DNA of 63,704 nt from Choanephora cucurbitarum (Eukaryota; Mucoromycota; Mucoromycetes; Mucorales; Choanephoraceae): positions 1 to 63,704 of the forward strand of contig JAIWNI010000138.1 in the NCBI GenBank assembly GCA_025331435.1, read 5' to 3'. Position 1 is the stretch's first letter. Every line of letters starts with the position of its first letter. Both the position numbers and the translations under genes were made by a program. Under the pieces are notes generated by a model. That model was given only the letters and a program-made list of their open reading frames with translations, ran no database searches and was not told the origin of the DNA. Below are positions 1 through 11,383 of the stretch, piece after piece.

Positions 1-524
1 AAGTATTTTATCGTTTTGTCTAGATACATTAATTTCATATTATCGCATTGAAAGCTGTACAATCATTTTAGTTGTCACTTAAACCTTTCACTGTTAATCT
101 AATCTGTGGTGAATCTAAGCTTTGTTTGACTTTCGTGATATTGTCAAAAAAGAAACTGCTTTCCATATCAACTATACCCACAAAAAATATACTTTTGCCG
201 TGTATCTTCAATTAGTGGAACACTATACAACGATATTTATGTTGTAAACAGTTGCAAAAGTGATTAGATCTAGATGATTTTGATTTGTTTTTTATTCAAG
301 CTGATCACCCCGAGGTCATAAGATTTACACCTAGCTCTATTGTATAATTATAAACAACAGCCAAGCAGCTCATTCACCGACGGATAATAAGCCATTGTTT
401 TGTAGATCAATGAGCATAAGAGATCAGTGAATATACATATATATACAGGGTATATTTTCGCAATAAACAGTTCTGTCTATTTTATAACTTCAAACTTCAA
501 ATCTATCAACTCATAACAACTAAT
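1..524. other. AT-rich flank, no gene seen
   Basis: No convincing coding region. An AT-rich run with TATA-like alternating sequence lies at about 430-450, just upstream of the small reading frame that starts at 525, and could be its promoter. This is an inference from base composition only. Confidence 0.4.
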
Positions 525-980
525 ATGATATTCTCGAAGAAATCCGGCAAATCACTCATGAAATGTTGTCAAAAAACCGAAGAAAACGTGGTGATCATCA
601 GAGATTCTATGAAAAGATGGGAAAAGAACTTTGCATCTTTTCAACAAGTTGTTGGTAAATATAACAGCATTCTTAACAAGTTCGCATTAACACAAGGTAC
701 AAATTTTGACACTCAGGATCGAATGAACTTTAATCCATTTATTATGATCATAGATGATGTTGTCACTCAACTCCAAAGCTCAATCGATTATAGGCCTGTG
801 CTTTGGAATGAAAGGATCCTTAAGCCAACTGGCCCTGTTCTTGGTGGCGATAGTAACAAGTACTATCAAAAGCGAATGGAGATATTCCTCAAGCAATGGT
901 TAGGCGATCAATTCGTCATAAACCTCAGAGAAGAACCAGCCATTAGTTTGGAAAAAGAAGCAAAAATGGCTACACATTAA
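525..980 (+). CDS. Hypothetical protein, 151 aa, unrecognised
   Basis: A single uninterrupted reading frame with an ATG start and a TAA stop. The product is basic at the N terminus (several Lys within the first 15 residues, with a CC pair) and otherwise looks like a soluble helical protein with mixed charged and hydrophobic residues. I see no signal peptide, membrane segment, zinc ligands or catalytic motif. It resembles no family I know. The stop lies only about 57 bp before the left LTR of the retrotransposon, so the gene may have been truncated or had its 3' region separated by that insertion. A TATA-like run lies about 80 bp upstream. It could be a lineage-specific gene, a gene fragment, or a chance frame; the length is above chance expectation for AT-rich DNA, but that is the only support. 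Confidence 0.35.
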   Translation: MIFSKKSGKSLMKCCQKTEENVVIIRDSMKRWEKNFASFQQVVGKYNSILNKFALTQGTNFDTQDRMNFNPFIMIIDDVVTQLQSSIDYRPVLWNERILKPTGPVLGGDSNKYYQKRMEIFLKQWLGDQFVINLREEPAISLEKEAKMATH

Positions 981-1036
981 CAAACACTAGAAATGCATGG
1001 GAAAGCGGCCGTCAATTTTATGGTAGACCAAGCAAT

Positions 1037-1698
1037 TGTAACACTTTCTCTGGGTGACTGGCTATTTTTTCTTTTTTATAAATATCTCCTTTTTTCTCTC
1101 TTAATAAAAATCAGCTTTGTTCTCATCTATTTTATTTCTACCTAACTTATCCCATACGGATCTTTTTGTTCTTCGAGACTTTATTTTTCTTTATACTTTT
1201 CTTTCTTTATATTTTCTTTGTATTTTTCTTTTCTTTGTATTTTCTTCAATTACTACACGTTAAACTAAACAAGTCTGCCATATAAGACTACCATAGTTAA
1301 CCTTCGAATAAACAAGTCTATCAGATTAACATATTCGATTTCACTTTTCCTTACCCAAACCAAACAAGTCTGTCATATAAGACTATCATAGTTATTGAAT
1401 TACCAAGTCCATTAGGATTGAACTATTCTTTTTATTTTTCATACTTCTACGACTATACAAGTCTGCTTCTAAGACTACCATAGTTCCTGAATAACCAAGT
1501 CCAATAGGATTGAACTGTTCTTTTTACCTTTCTCTTACTTTTCCTCATAAAACTAAACAAGTCTACTACTAAAGACTATCATAGTTATTACTTATATCTG
1601 AATAACCAAACCGTTAAAATTAACATATCCATATACTCTCTAAAGAAAACTATATTTATTCCTTTTAAAAACCCCTTCTCTCGTACAACGACGTTACA
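1037..1698 (+). repeat. Left LTR (662 bp)
   Basis: Begins TGTAAC and ends GTTACA, a perfect 6-bp terminal inverted repeat. It holds a TATA-like ATAAATAT near 1077, an AATAAA-like signal near 1102, a pyrimidine-rich tract at about 1140-1250, and four to five irregular copies of a ~33-nt motif built around AAGTCTG...AGACTACCATAGTT (near 1268, 1365, 1458, 1558). The AGTCT/AGACT halves are inverted, so each copy can fold. It is ~98 bp shorter than the right LTR because it has one fewer motif block. Confidence 0.93.
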
Positions 1699-1729
1699 TT
1701 TAGTGCTCATTACAGGGGGAATAAAGACA

Positions 1730-2820
1730 AATGACTCAGGATCCATTCAGAAGACGATCGTCCGCATTTACGGAACATACTGTGTTGGCTGTACCTAGAC
1801 CATCCTTAGTATCTGAACCTCCAATAGAAATTTATCCCTTTCGAGGATCTGAAGAGGATAACTTTCCTACCTTAAAACTGCCCTTTTTGATCTAATTGAT
1901 TACTATGATATAATTGACGGAGAAAAAAGAATCAAGACTCTTAAATGTTATCTAAAGGGTAGCGCTCGAAGAGAGTTTGACAAAAAGGTCTCTGAAAATC
2001 CTAGCATTACTTTTGACGCCTTGTTGCTTGCTATGGAAAAATATTACCATAATGATAAAGTACAACAAAAATACCGAGAAGATTTCGAGAACTTATACCA
2101 ATATGATGATGAATCACTTCGTGCTTACTTGGATCGTCTACAAGAAGCTGCAATAATGCACAAATCACAGACAAATATACCATCTACAGTCACTTTCGAC
2201 ATGGATTGTTGCCTAGAATAAGAGATCACTGTCTTAAACTTGGAGCTGAATCACACGAAGATTTCAAGAAACTAGCTAATGGTTACTGGCGAATTAATAA
2301 ACCCAAACCAGAAATCGATGCAGAAAAACCTATACCTCGAAATGAGTCATTTAACATTCAAGAACTTAAATGGATGATGGAAAATGTCTTTGACAAAAAA
2401 ATCAAAGAGGAACTCAAAAGAAGCAATCAAGGTTATCGATCTAACAACTACAAAAACAACAATTATAATTATCGCAACAACCGAGCTAACGGTTATGAAC
2501 CCAATCCACGTCAAAACAATTCATACGCTAATCAATTCAACTTCACCAACATGAACGCAAATCGACCTATGAATAACAATTATAATAATGGATATTACAA
2601 TATGTATCGCTCAACAAATGATGCAAAAAATCAATATCGCTCGTCTGATAATAGGAACAATACTTATCACAACAATTATCATAATAATAAATATCCTACT
2701 AATTATAATAATCGTCAAGTTCCACCTAACAACCAAGTCAATAATGTCAATAACCATAATCCGCAACAGTATGGACAACAACAAGCTAATACTGAGAATG
2801 CCAATCAGTCAAAAAACTAG
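1730..2820 (+). pseudogene. gag, broken by two frameshifts
   Basis: The ATG at 1730 opens a frame that stops near 1893. The retroelement capsid-like region (YYDIIDGEKRIK..., LKCYLKGSARREF, then a helical stretch with SLRAYLDRL) continues in another frame up to the stop at 2219-2221. A third frame, from about 2206, carries the C-terminal part to 2820. The two junctions, near 1870-1885 and 2200-2210, each need a single-step frame change, so I read them as inactivating indels. The C-terminal ~130 residues are extremely rich in Asn and Tyr (repeats of NNYN/NYNN type). No CCHC zinc knuckle is present; a basic Asn-rich tail may have served for nucleic-acid binding instead. This is inference from composition. 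Confidence 0.8.
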
Positions 2821-2885
2821 AAGGGGTAAATGACATTAGGCAATTACCTCCTCCATCCAAAAACCCTGATGATCCATTACTTCCG

Positions 2886-3734
2886 ATGGTTAAGAACGAA
2901 ATCTCAAAACCCTCTAAAACCAAACCCTATGAAAAACCTGAAAAACTTGAAAAACTTGAAAAACAAGAGAAAATCACTATAACTCTAAAGAAAAACCAAA
3001 ATGCTCCTAAGATATCTACCACAGATGTCCATATGGAAACTCCAGAACCAGATAAACCAATCACCAAGGAAAAAGCTCCCAGGATAATCACTAAACAAAG
3101 AATAGACAATTCCAACTATGACATACTCAAAGATATTTTACCTCGTCAAGCTGATATATCTTTTGAACAATTGTTTGTGCTTGTTCCTGGTCTTCAACAA
3201 CTATTCAACCAAAGTCTAAGAAAAATTGCTCATTTTATTGTGTCCCAAAAACCAATCAATCAATCTCTGATGTATTACGGTGATGAAGATTCTACTACGG
3301 GTGCTTATTGCAATTTGACCATCAATAATGTTGTAATTACGTCCCTTATTGATTGCGGAGCGTCTAGAACTATTATGTCAGAAAAACTCGCAGGGACTCC
3401 TGGATTTGAAATTGATGCCCTTTCACACACTTCGTTCACCTTGGGAAACAATACTAGTTATGCTTCCTTAGGAGTTATATACGATGTACCTATTGCTGTC
3501 GGTAAAGTTGTTATTCCAATAACGGTGGAAGTACTCCCTTCTGTTCCCTATGATATGGTCATAGGTAATAACTGGTTGATCAGATCAAAAGCTGTCTTGT
3601 CCTACAATTTGTCCCAGATGAAGTTAACTTACAAAAAACAAGAAGCAGTTGTTGACGTACACTTCTACAAGCCCAATGAAACTGAATCAAGAGTTGTTAG
3701 TCTCAATCATTATAATATACTACAAAATGATTGA
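2886..3734 (+). pseudogene. Retropepsin-like aspartic protease region of Ty3 pol
   Basis: After a Lys/Pro/Glu-rich linker (repeats of EKLEKLEK type at residues ~17-32), the domain at residues ~140-255 has the retropepsin layout: LIDCGASRTIMS for the active-site loop and VPYDMVIGNNWL for the second conserved segment. The usual D-T/S-G triplet is D-C-G here. The open frame ends at 3734, but the element's own sequence probably ends at 3706, where the nested Helitron appears to start; the last ~9 codons would then come from the Helitron. The protease frame is the same as that of the region resuming at 8963, which supports a former continuous pol frame. The domain assignment is solid; the exact end is inferred. 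Confidence 0.82.
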
Positions 3735-3846
3735 AAATTATACATGAATTTAAAGGCCGAATTAGATAGACTGCTTTATTGGCAAAGTATAACACAAAAT
3801 GATTTTCTCTTTTCTTTTCTGTACTTTTATAAACTTTATTACTGCT

Positions 3847-6800
3847 ATGTCTGAATCCAACGAATCTCGCCACTGTAGTGGTTGTAGAGTTTATATGCCT
3901 AATCCCGGTCGTTATAGAACTTGCGATACCTGTCGCGTAACTATTGAATCGAGTTGAGAATAGACTTTTTATTTAATTCATGTTATTTAGGCACGTCAGG
4001 TAAACTAACACCGCACTCGAAACATAAGAGCTTCGGTAGCTAGAAAACCCAAGGCATACATATCTCAAATGAGTAGTTTTACAGCATGGTCACCAGGTCG
4101 TATGGACAAAGTATGCCAACACTGTGGTGCACGTCATTGGGTGGCTGAAAAACCTGTAAACGTCCCTGCTTCTTCTCCAAGTTGGGAATCATGTTGCAAG
4201 CATGGTGCCGTAAAAACTGACGCCTTGAGTGATCCACCTCAACTCTTAAAGGACCTATTCACTGGTTATCACGAGTTGTCATCTCACTTTTTGAAGAACA
4301 TTAGACAGTTCAATATGGCTTTCGCTTTTACTTACGGTAGGCTGCAATACCGTCAGTACTACAGGTCAATCTGGATTCTGGTCCCTCTTCGTTTATGATT
4401 CACGGCGAACTCTATCACTTGCAAGGACCTGCTGAACCAACTGGCCAAACAGAACCTTTGAATACCAGAAGCACTGTGCCTTCATATGCACAGCTCTATA
4501 TCTATGATCCTGATTTTGGTGTTAGCAATCGAGCTTCAAACAACCCTGATCTTGATGTTAATTTACTTGAGCAACTCACCAACATGTTACATGCTGATGA
4601 TTTTAATCCATTCGTCGCCATTTATAAGCATGCGCATGAGATTTTGAAAGATGAGTATGAGCGGCAAACATCGGCTTGAAGGTCAAGTAGCTCCTTTCTA
4701 CATAAGATTGAGTCATCAAATGCGTATGGAGTTAGTGAAAGGAAATGATAGGAGAACAGAGAACTTGCCGACTACTTCTGAAATAGCGGCCATCATTCCA
4801 ACTGAGTTTGCTGGCTCCAGCTTTAGGGATATCAGAATCACTTACCGAAATGGTATTCAGAATTTGGATGGTAATTGTAAAAGAATTAACCAAACCCACG
4901 CAGCATATATGCCATTGCATTATGTTTTGTTGTTTCCGCGTAGTGATTATGGCTGGACATTGGGGATTGAGACTATCAACTGTTAGCCCTATGAATGATA
5001 ATGCTGTGATTGAGCGACAAAGAGAAAGACTTCCACAAAGAGCATATTATCGATTTAGACTTCATACTAGAGCAAATGAGTTTCCTAACTCTTTTTTTAA
5101 TCTAAGAAGCTATTTCAACATACTGTAGTCGAATGCCTAGGACTATTTGCGATCAAAACAAGGTGGACTGGATTAGAAATAATTCAAAACAGTCTACGTG
5201 CTGATGTCTACAATGGCCTAACAGATTGCCCTCGCCAATGATAATAGGGACTCAAGTACTATCGGTACCAAGTTTATCTTGCCAAGCAGCTTCACAGGTG
5301 GTCCCAGATTCATGGCTAAAATTTATCAAGATTCAATGGCCGATTGTAAGGCACTTCGGTAAACCTACCTTTTTCATCACTTTCACGGCCAATCCAAAAT
5401 GGGAAGAGATTACCAATGAGTTGATCATTGATCCAAGCAACCAAAGGACCAATACAAACTGCTGCAGATCGTCCCGATTTGGTTGCTCGAGTATTTAACT
5501 CAAAGCTTCGCGAATTCTTACACGATCTTAAGAAAAAGAAGATATTCGGAAAGTATAAAGGACTTGATCAGAACAATAGAATATCAAAAGAGAGGCTTGC
5601 CTCATTGTCATCTTATGTTGTTTCTGGAAGAAGACGACGGCGTATTTCGTGACCCAGCAAAGATCGATGAAGTTGTATGTGCCGAATTGCCATCTGATAA
5701 TGATCCTGAGCTTCTATCCATAATATCTGGGCAAATGATGCATGGACCTTGTGGAAGCATCAATCCAAAATGCCCGTGTATGTTACCTAATGCACATGGC
5801 ATTTTGCAATGCTCGAAAGATTATCCTAAGCCTTATCAAGAAAATACCGTAGTTGTTCCTAACTCCTACCCTTTATATCGAAGAAGAATGGATGGAAGAT
5901 CTCATTGTGTAAGAATTAGAGATAAGGATACAAATGAAATGAAGTCAGTCTACTTGACAAATCAACATGTTGTTCCTTACACTCCGTACCTCTCTAAAAA
6001 ATACAAGGCGCATATTAATGTGGAGATTTGTGGCAGTGTTGATGCTATAAAATACATCAACAAGTACATCTACAAAGGTCCAGATCGTACTACTATGCGT
6101 CTAAACAATTCGAAGGATGAAATTGAAAGGTATCTGATGAGCAGATATATTGGTTCTACCGAGGCTATATGGCGACTGTTTGAGTTTCCAATGCATGAAG
6201 AAGATCCGTCTGTTGTACCTCTTGCTATCCATTTGGAAAATGAGCAAGCGGTCTACTTTGATCCTGAATCATCGCCTGAGGAATTGCAGCAAACATTGAA
6301 CAACTCAAACACAACTCTTATGGGGTTTTTCAAGTATAGCTTGGATAATACCAACGGTCGTCGCCTTTTATACCAGGAGTTTCCTACTCACTTTGTCCTG
6401 GAAAAAAACCTTAAGAAAATGGGACCCTAGAAAGAAAGGATTTGCTGTTGGAAGAATGTACTACTGTACACCTACTGCTGGCGAAAGGTATTTCTTAAGA
6501 CTACTGCTTACCGTTGTTCGTGGCCCTACTTCTTTTAAGAACTTGAGGACTGTCAACGGTACAGCTTTCAGTACCTACAGAGAAGCTTGCCAGGCTTTGC
6601 ATTTGATTGATGATGACCGTGAATGGTTCAAATGGATTGAAGAGGCTGCATTATTTGTTACCGGTTCAGGCTTACGTTCTTTGTTTGTTTCAGCTATGCT
6701 TTACCAAGAACTGAACGAACGTAAAGCTCTCTGGGACAAATTTTGTTTCGATTTTTGCGACGACTTAGCCCATCAAATTGAGCAAATGCAACTTTTGGCT

Positions 6801-8441
6801 GGACCGGGTAATAGTAATGTTCTAGATCCTTTTTACCAATGCTCACCAAAGTTAGACTACGGCCTCTATTTTCTTGAGCAAGAACTTTCGAATGCGGGAA
6901 AGTCATTGGCAGACTTTTGTTTACCTCAACTATTGCTTAATTGGAGATTGTCTTTTCAACAAATTTTTGATATAAATGGCAATACAGTTATTCAATCAGA
7001 AATGAGTTATATTAGATTAGAAGAAGAGCAAAATTACAACCTTAAACTATCTGCTATGAATGAAGGATCAAAAGGCTGCTTTTGATGAGATAATTCAACA
7101 AGATATCTGATGACCCTAAGGACTGCCCATTTCTTTCTTCAAGGACCTGCTGGCACAGGTAAGACGTTTTTGTACAACGCACTCTGCCACTACTTTAGAA
7201 GTCAAGGTAAAATAGTTGTATGTGTTGCTTCTTCTGGTATTGCTTCTCTTTTGCTTCCTGGAGGTCGTACTTCACACTCGCGTTTCAAGATACCTCTTAA
7301 TTTGTTTCCTGACTCTACATGTTCTACTAAGAAATACAGTGATCTTGCTGACATGTTGAGAAAATGCAGTTTGATTATTTGGGATGAAGTGCCTATGCAG
7401 CATAAGCATTGCTTTGAAGCTGTCAGTAAATACTTTGCAAGACATATGCTCTGATTTTGACTCTCTTTTCGGTGGCATTCCTGTTTTACTGGGTGGCGAT
7501 TTCGCACAGATTGGGCCTGTTGTAAGACATGGTCAGCGTCATCATATAGTCGAAGCATCGCTTGCAAAATCGGATACGATCTGGCCTTCACTTGCATAAG
7601 TTGAAGCTCATTCAAAATATGAGAATCTCGGGTAGTAATCCTGTTGACTTTGGCTTTGCACAATGAATTGGCCGATTGTCCTACACCTCTGAATTGAATG
7701 GCTCAATATCACTGCCTCCTTCTGTTAAACAGCACCGTTCACTTGAAGAATTTGTTGAAGCTATATATTCCAAAGGAAGTGAATGAATAACACTCTGGAC
7801 CCTGAATCTTTTCAATAAAGAGCTATTCTTGCAACTACCAATGATTTAGTCAACGAAATCAACAAAATGATTTAGATCAATTACCTGGTGACAAAGTTTC
7901 TCTTTTTGCTGCTGATACTGTTACTCAAGAAGATACTACTGGTTCTGAAGATAGACAAATGCCTACTGAGTACTTGCAAAGTTTAAACCCTGCTGGCTTA
8001 CCGCCTTCTGTATTAGAACTCAAAGTAGGAATGCCAGTAATGCTTTTGAGAAACATAAATGCCGAAAGAGGTCTATGCAATGGAACCAGAATGACTATAA
8101 TGAGCATCGGCCAATATGTCTTAAAGGTAATATTGCCAGGTGTTGATGGCCGTATTGAAGCCATCCCACGCTTCTCTCTGTCTACTCTCGAAAACAAGTA
8201 TCCATTCACTCTGACAAGAAAGCAATTCCCTGTAAGGCCATCTTTTGCAATGACTATTAATAAGTCCCAAGGGCAATCACTTAAGGTTGTCGGCGTTGAT
8301 CTTCGTTCACCTGTTTTCACCCATGGTCAACTATACGTTGCATTATCCAGAGTAAAGTCTGTATCTGGACTTTCTGTATTACTCGATAAGAATTCATCCA
8401 AGACTGAGAATATTGTTTATCCTGAAATTCTTCTTCGTTAA
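3847..8441 (+). pseudogene. Helitron Rep-helicase (RepHel), multiply frameshifted
   Basis: Fragments run in correct order over three frames. An N-terminal CxxC/CxxC zinc-like segment (3847-3957) is followed by a region with VCQHCGARHW (4069-4398) and a Helitron N-terminal-like domain (4395-5128). The Rep domain begins near 5330 (FGKPTFFITFTANPKWEE), with the HUH motif RGLPHCHL near 5594-5617 and the two-tyrosine motif KYINKYIYKG near 6049-6078. The helicase has Walker A GPAGTGKT (about 7146-7170), Walker B LIIWDE (about 7372-7389), GGDFAQIGP (about 7493-7519) and the C-terminal ALSRVKS (about 8340-8360). This protein normally nicks and unwinds DNA for rolling-circle transposition. At least eight frame changes are needed, so it is inactive. 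HUH, tyrosine and Walker residues themselves survive, implying decay by indels. Confidence 0.88.
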
Positions 8442-8962
8442 AATCGGAACAGTATTATACTTAAAACGCATCTGATCAATTCATATTCATCAATGCCGAC
8501 ACATGCATATATTTTTCTAAAGTAGTAAACAACATCCAACTCTCAAATACTTATATCACAATACATACTATTCTTAAATAAAGCTTTACATCTCAAACAA
8601 ATCTGCCTATCCAAAATAACCTTTAAAAACTCAAAAGATCGCAACCAAACTAACGAAAGCATCAAAGGATTAACTTAAATACTTCTCACTGCCCCGGGAC
8701 ACATGTTTTTTTTTACCAAAGCGACGGTTTAAAATACACGAAGCGCAGCGAAGGGGCTATTTTATACCATAGCGAAGGTTCAAAAAAAAATGGGTGGGGC
8801 CCCCACATTGACCTTCTCATCGGATTAGTTGGCCTGCGGCAGCACTAGCATCTTACAAAGCGCAGCGTACCAAACCATAGTGAAGGTCAATAAAATCAAC
8901 CAAAGCGAAGCGAAGGTGCTAATTTTATTACCGCAACGGAGGTTGGGTTTGTAACATGCTAG
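8442..8962 (+). repeat. Helitron 3' non-coding tail with hairpin and CTAG end
   Basis: No coding potential. From about 8710 it contains recurring CCAAAGCGAAGCGAAGGT/CCATAGCGAAGGTT variants, and a GC-rich island (GGGTGGGGCCCCCAC, near 8792). The terminal hairpin CAAC-GGAG-GTTG occupies 8934-8945 and the terminus CTAG 8959-8962. These are the standard replication-terminator features of Helitrons; the interspersed GCGAAG repeats are an extra detail of this copy. Confidence 0.7.
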
Positions 8963-10975
8963 TAACATTTTACCATACTTACAACCAGTTTATGAAGAAG
9001 TTAGAGAATCATTAAATGGAGAAGACAGTGATACAGAAGACACAGACGATGCAGAAGAAAGTAGTGCTGAAGAATTAGAAGAAGGTGACGACGATAGTCA
9101 AGAAGAACCCATACCAAAAACCATCAATACTGAAAACCAACTACAAAATAATTTTTACTGCTTCACATCCAAAGGAGATAATCGGTTCAAAGTACCAGAA
9201 AACGAAATCATGATAACTAACGGCCCTCCGGTCATCACACCTGCTCGTTCTTCCTTACCCTTATCATTGAACTTAAAAGCCTCCAAAACTCATCGCTTAG
9301 TCGAAATAAATTCTATCTTTGAACAATATTTACATTTGGAACGATCATTAATCCATCATAAAGATTATAAATACCGAAGTCAAATCATAAATGTCTCTGA
9401 TGAACCCATCACGTTACTGGAAAAACCTCTCTCGCGTATATTGAAGATGTAGACCATGTGGGAACTACCAGCTATAAAGTTAATGCTGATTTCTTTTCCT
9501 TTTTTAATGATGAAGATGGCCCTACAAACCCACATGTATTTCTTAGTGATGATCAACTGTCAAAAATTCATCATGCAGAGATAAATGCTCAATTTAAACA
9601 GAAATTCCTCGACTTGATCTCCAAATATCAAGATATTTTTGATTGGGATGGAACCAAAATGGGAAAAACGAACATCTTAAAACATCACATCATCACCACT
9701 GACGAAGTACCACTACGCACTCGACCTTATCGTACTTCTTCAGAAGAAAGCAAGCATCTGAAAGCTGAACTAGAGAAATACTGCACCTTAGGTATCATAC
9801 AACCATCATCATCCCCATACGCTGCTCCTATTATTTTGATCAAGAAGAAAACCGGTGATTACCGTTTAGTTGTTGATTATCGAGCGTTGAACGCTAAGAC
9901 TAGAAAAGATTGTTACCCAATTCCCCGTGTTGATGAAATGCTCGAAGCAGTTAACGATGGACAAGTATTTTCGGCCTTAGACATGAAAAATGCTTTTCAT
10001 CAGATATTAATGGATGATGCCTCAGTTGATAAGACTGAGTTTGTAACTAAATTCGGTACCTTCTCGTACAAAATGATGCCTATGGGGCTTACAAATTCTC
10101 CTTCTACCTTCCAGCGATTGATCGACACTTGTTATCAAGCTCTGTTAAACAAGTGCGTTGTTGCGTATCTCGATAATTTGAATGTTTTCTCTAAGACCCC
10201 AGAACAACACTTGCGTGATCTTGAAAATGTGTTTAAATGTACAGCAAAGGTCAAACTAGTCCTCAACATTGATAAATGTAATTTCTTCAAAGAAAGTCTG
10301 GAATTTCTAGGCCATGTTGTTACTAAAATAGGTATCAAGGCTGATCCAAAGAAGATCGAAAAGATCAAAAACTTCCCTCGCCCTACGACAGTTACACAAG
10401 TCAAAATCTTTGTGGCACTAGCCTCATATTACAGAAAATTTGTACCTAAATTCGCTGCCTTCGCTAGACCATTACATGATCTTACAAAAACTAAGCCAGG
10501 ATCCAACAACGAATGGAATGAAAAAGCAACCGAAGCCTCTGAAAAACTTAAACAAGTGCTAACTACACCTCCTGTTCTCATTCGTCCTGACTTCTCCAAG
10601 CCATTCATCTTGATGACGGATGTCTCTTATCAAGAATTAGGTGCCGTTTTAGCACAAATGGGCGATGATGGCAAGGAACATGTGATCTTATACCTGAGCC
10701 GAGGTCTAAAAGGAGGTGAAGTCAGTTATGGAGTTAGCAAACTAGATTGTCTCGCGGTCTGCTGGGCAGTTTCCCACTTACGTCCATACCTATTAGGCAG
10801 TCGTCCTACTATTTACACAGATCACTCGAGCATCAAAGGTCTCTTGAACGCCCCACAACCAGTTGGTATAATTGCAAGATGGCAAGCCATATTAAGCGAA
10901 TATGATTTCGAAGTGAAATATCGTCCTGACAAATCCAATAGTAATGCTGACTTCCTCAGTCGCTTAGGCTACTAA
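8963..10975 (+). pseudogene. Ty3 reverse transcriptase and RNase H region
   Basis: The frame resumes after the Helitron with a very acidic linker (Glu/Asp/Ser-rich, 9000-9120), then breaks by one frame change near 9440-9455. The main open part, 9458-10975, contains the RT: PYAAPIILIKKKTGDYRLVVDYR, then FSALDMKNAFHQ for the first catalytic Asp, and YLDNLNVFS where YLDD is expected, so the third catalytic Asp is replaced by Asn. RNase H follows (ILMTDVSY...GAVLAQ, YTDHSSIKGLL, ending SNSNADFLSRL). These domains copy the RNA genome into DNA and remove the template. The Asp-to-Asn change and the frameshift make the enzyme non-functional. Confidence 0.9.
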
Positions 10976-10977
10976 AA

Positions 10978-11114
10978 ATGATAGACCGTAATGTCTTTAA
11001 ACTAATGATAGACCGTAATGTCTATAAACTAATGATAGACCGTTTTGTCTATAAACTAAGATCAGACCGTGAACGTCTATAAACTACACTTTGACCGAAA
11101 TTGTCAAGAAACTA
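10978..11114 (+). repeat. Five tandem ~27-bp repeats between RNase H and integrase
   Basis: Units start at 10978, 11005, 11032, 11059 and 11087. The consensus is ATGATAGACCGTAATGTCTA followed by TAAACTA; the last two units are diverged. Each unit carries the inverted pair AGAC...GTCT. The array starts 3 bp after the stop of the RT/RNase H frame. A ~180-bp pyrimidine-rich, non-coding tract follows (about 11115-11290). Confidence 0.85.
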
Positions 11115-11383
11115 GATTATTCTTTTTTTTTCTTCCTCTCTCCTCTTTTCTTTTATTCCACAACATCTCTTTCTTATTTTTGTATTTATTACCTTGTTAC
11201 ATTTTCTTCTTTTTCTTTTGTTCTCTTTTCTTCTCACATCATTTTACTTTCATCTTTTTTTTATTTTTATCTTTACACCTTTTATCTGCTGATATTGCGC
11301 CTCCTCTCTTTGTTTATTTATACACATATAAATATTTACACCTATTATATTACATCATCATAGAACCATTGATGTATCAATAA

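Larger units (their letters stand above)
3707..8962 (+). mobile_element. Helitron rolling-circle transposon nested in the Ty3 element
   Basis: It encodes remnants of a Rep-helicase: the HUH nuclease motif, a two-tyrosine motif and a PIF1-type helicase. The 3' end fits Helitron rules: it terminates in CTAG at 8959-8962, followed by host T, with a short hairpin (CAAC/GTTG, 8934-8945) 14 nt upstream. The 5' end is my best candidate, not certain: TC at 3707-3708 preceded by A at 3706 gives the canonical A|T target. Joining 3706 to 8963 keeps the retrotransposon's reading frame. The 3' tail (8700-8950) has repeated AAAGCGAAGCGAAGGT-like motifs. As expected for this class there are no long terminal repeats and no target duplication. 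Confidence 0.85.

Noticed and set aside
325..345. CACCTAG near the left edge as another KDZ terminus
   Set aside because: Similarity ends after seven bases; the following sequence does not match the terminal repeat.
11069..11383. Phe/Leu-rich membrane protein frames between RT and integrase
   Set aside because: They are reading frames through a pyrimidine-rich non-coding tract; composition, not conservation, makes them look hydrophobic.
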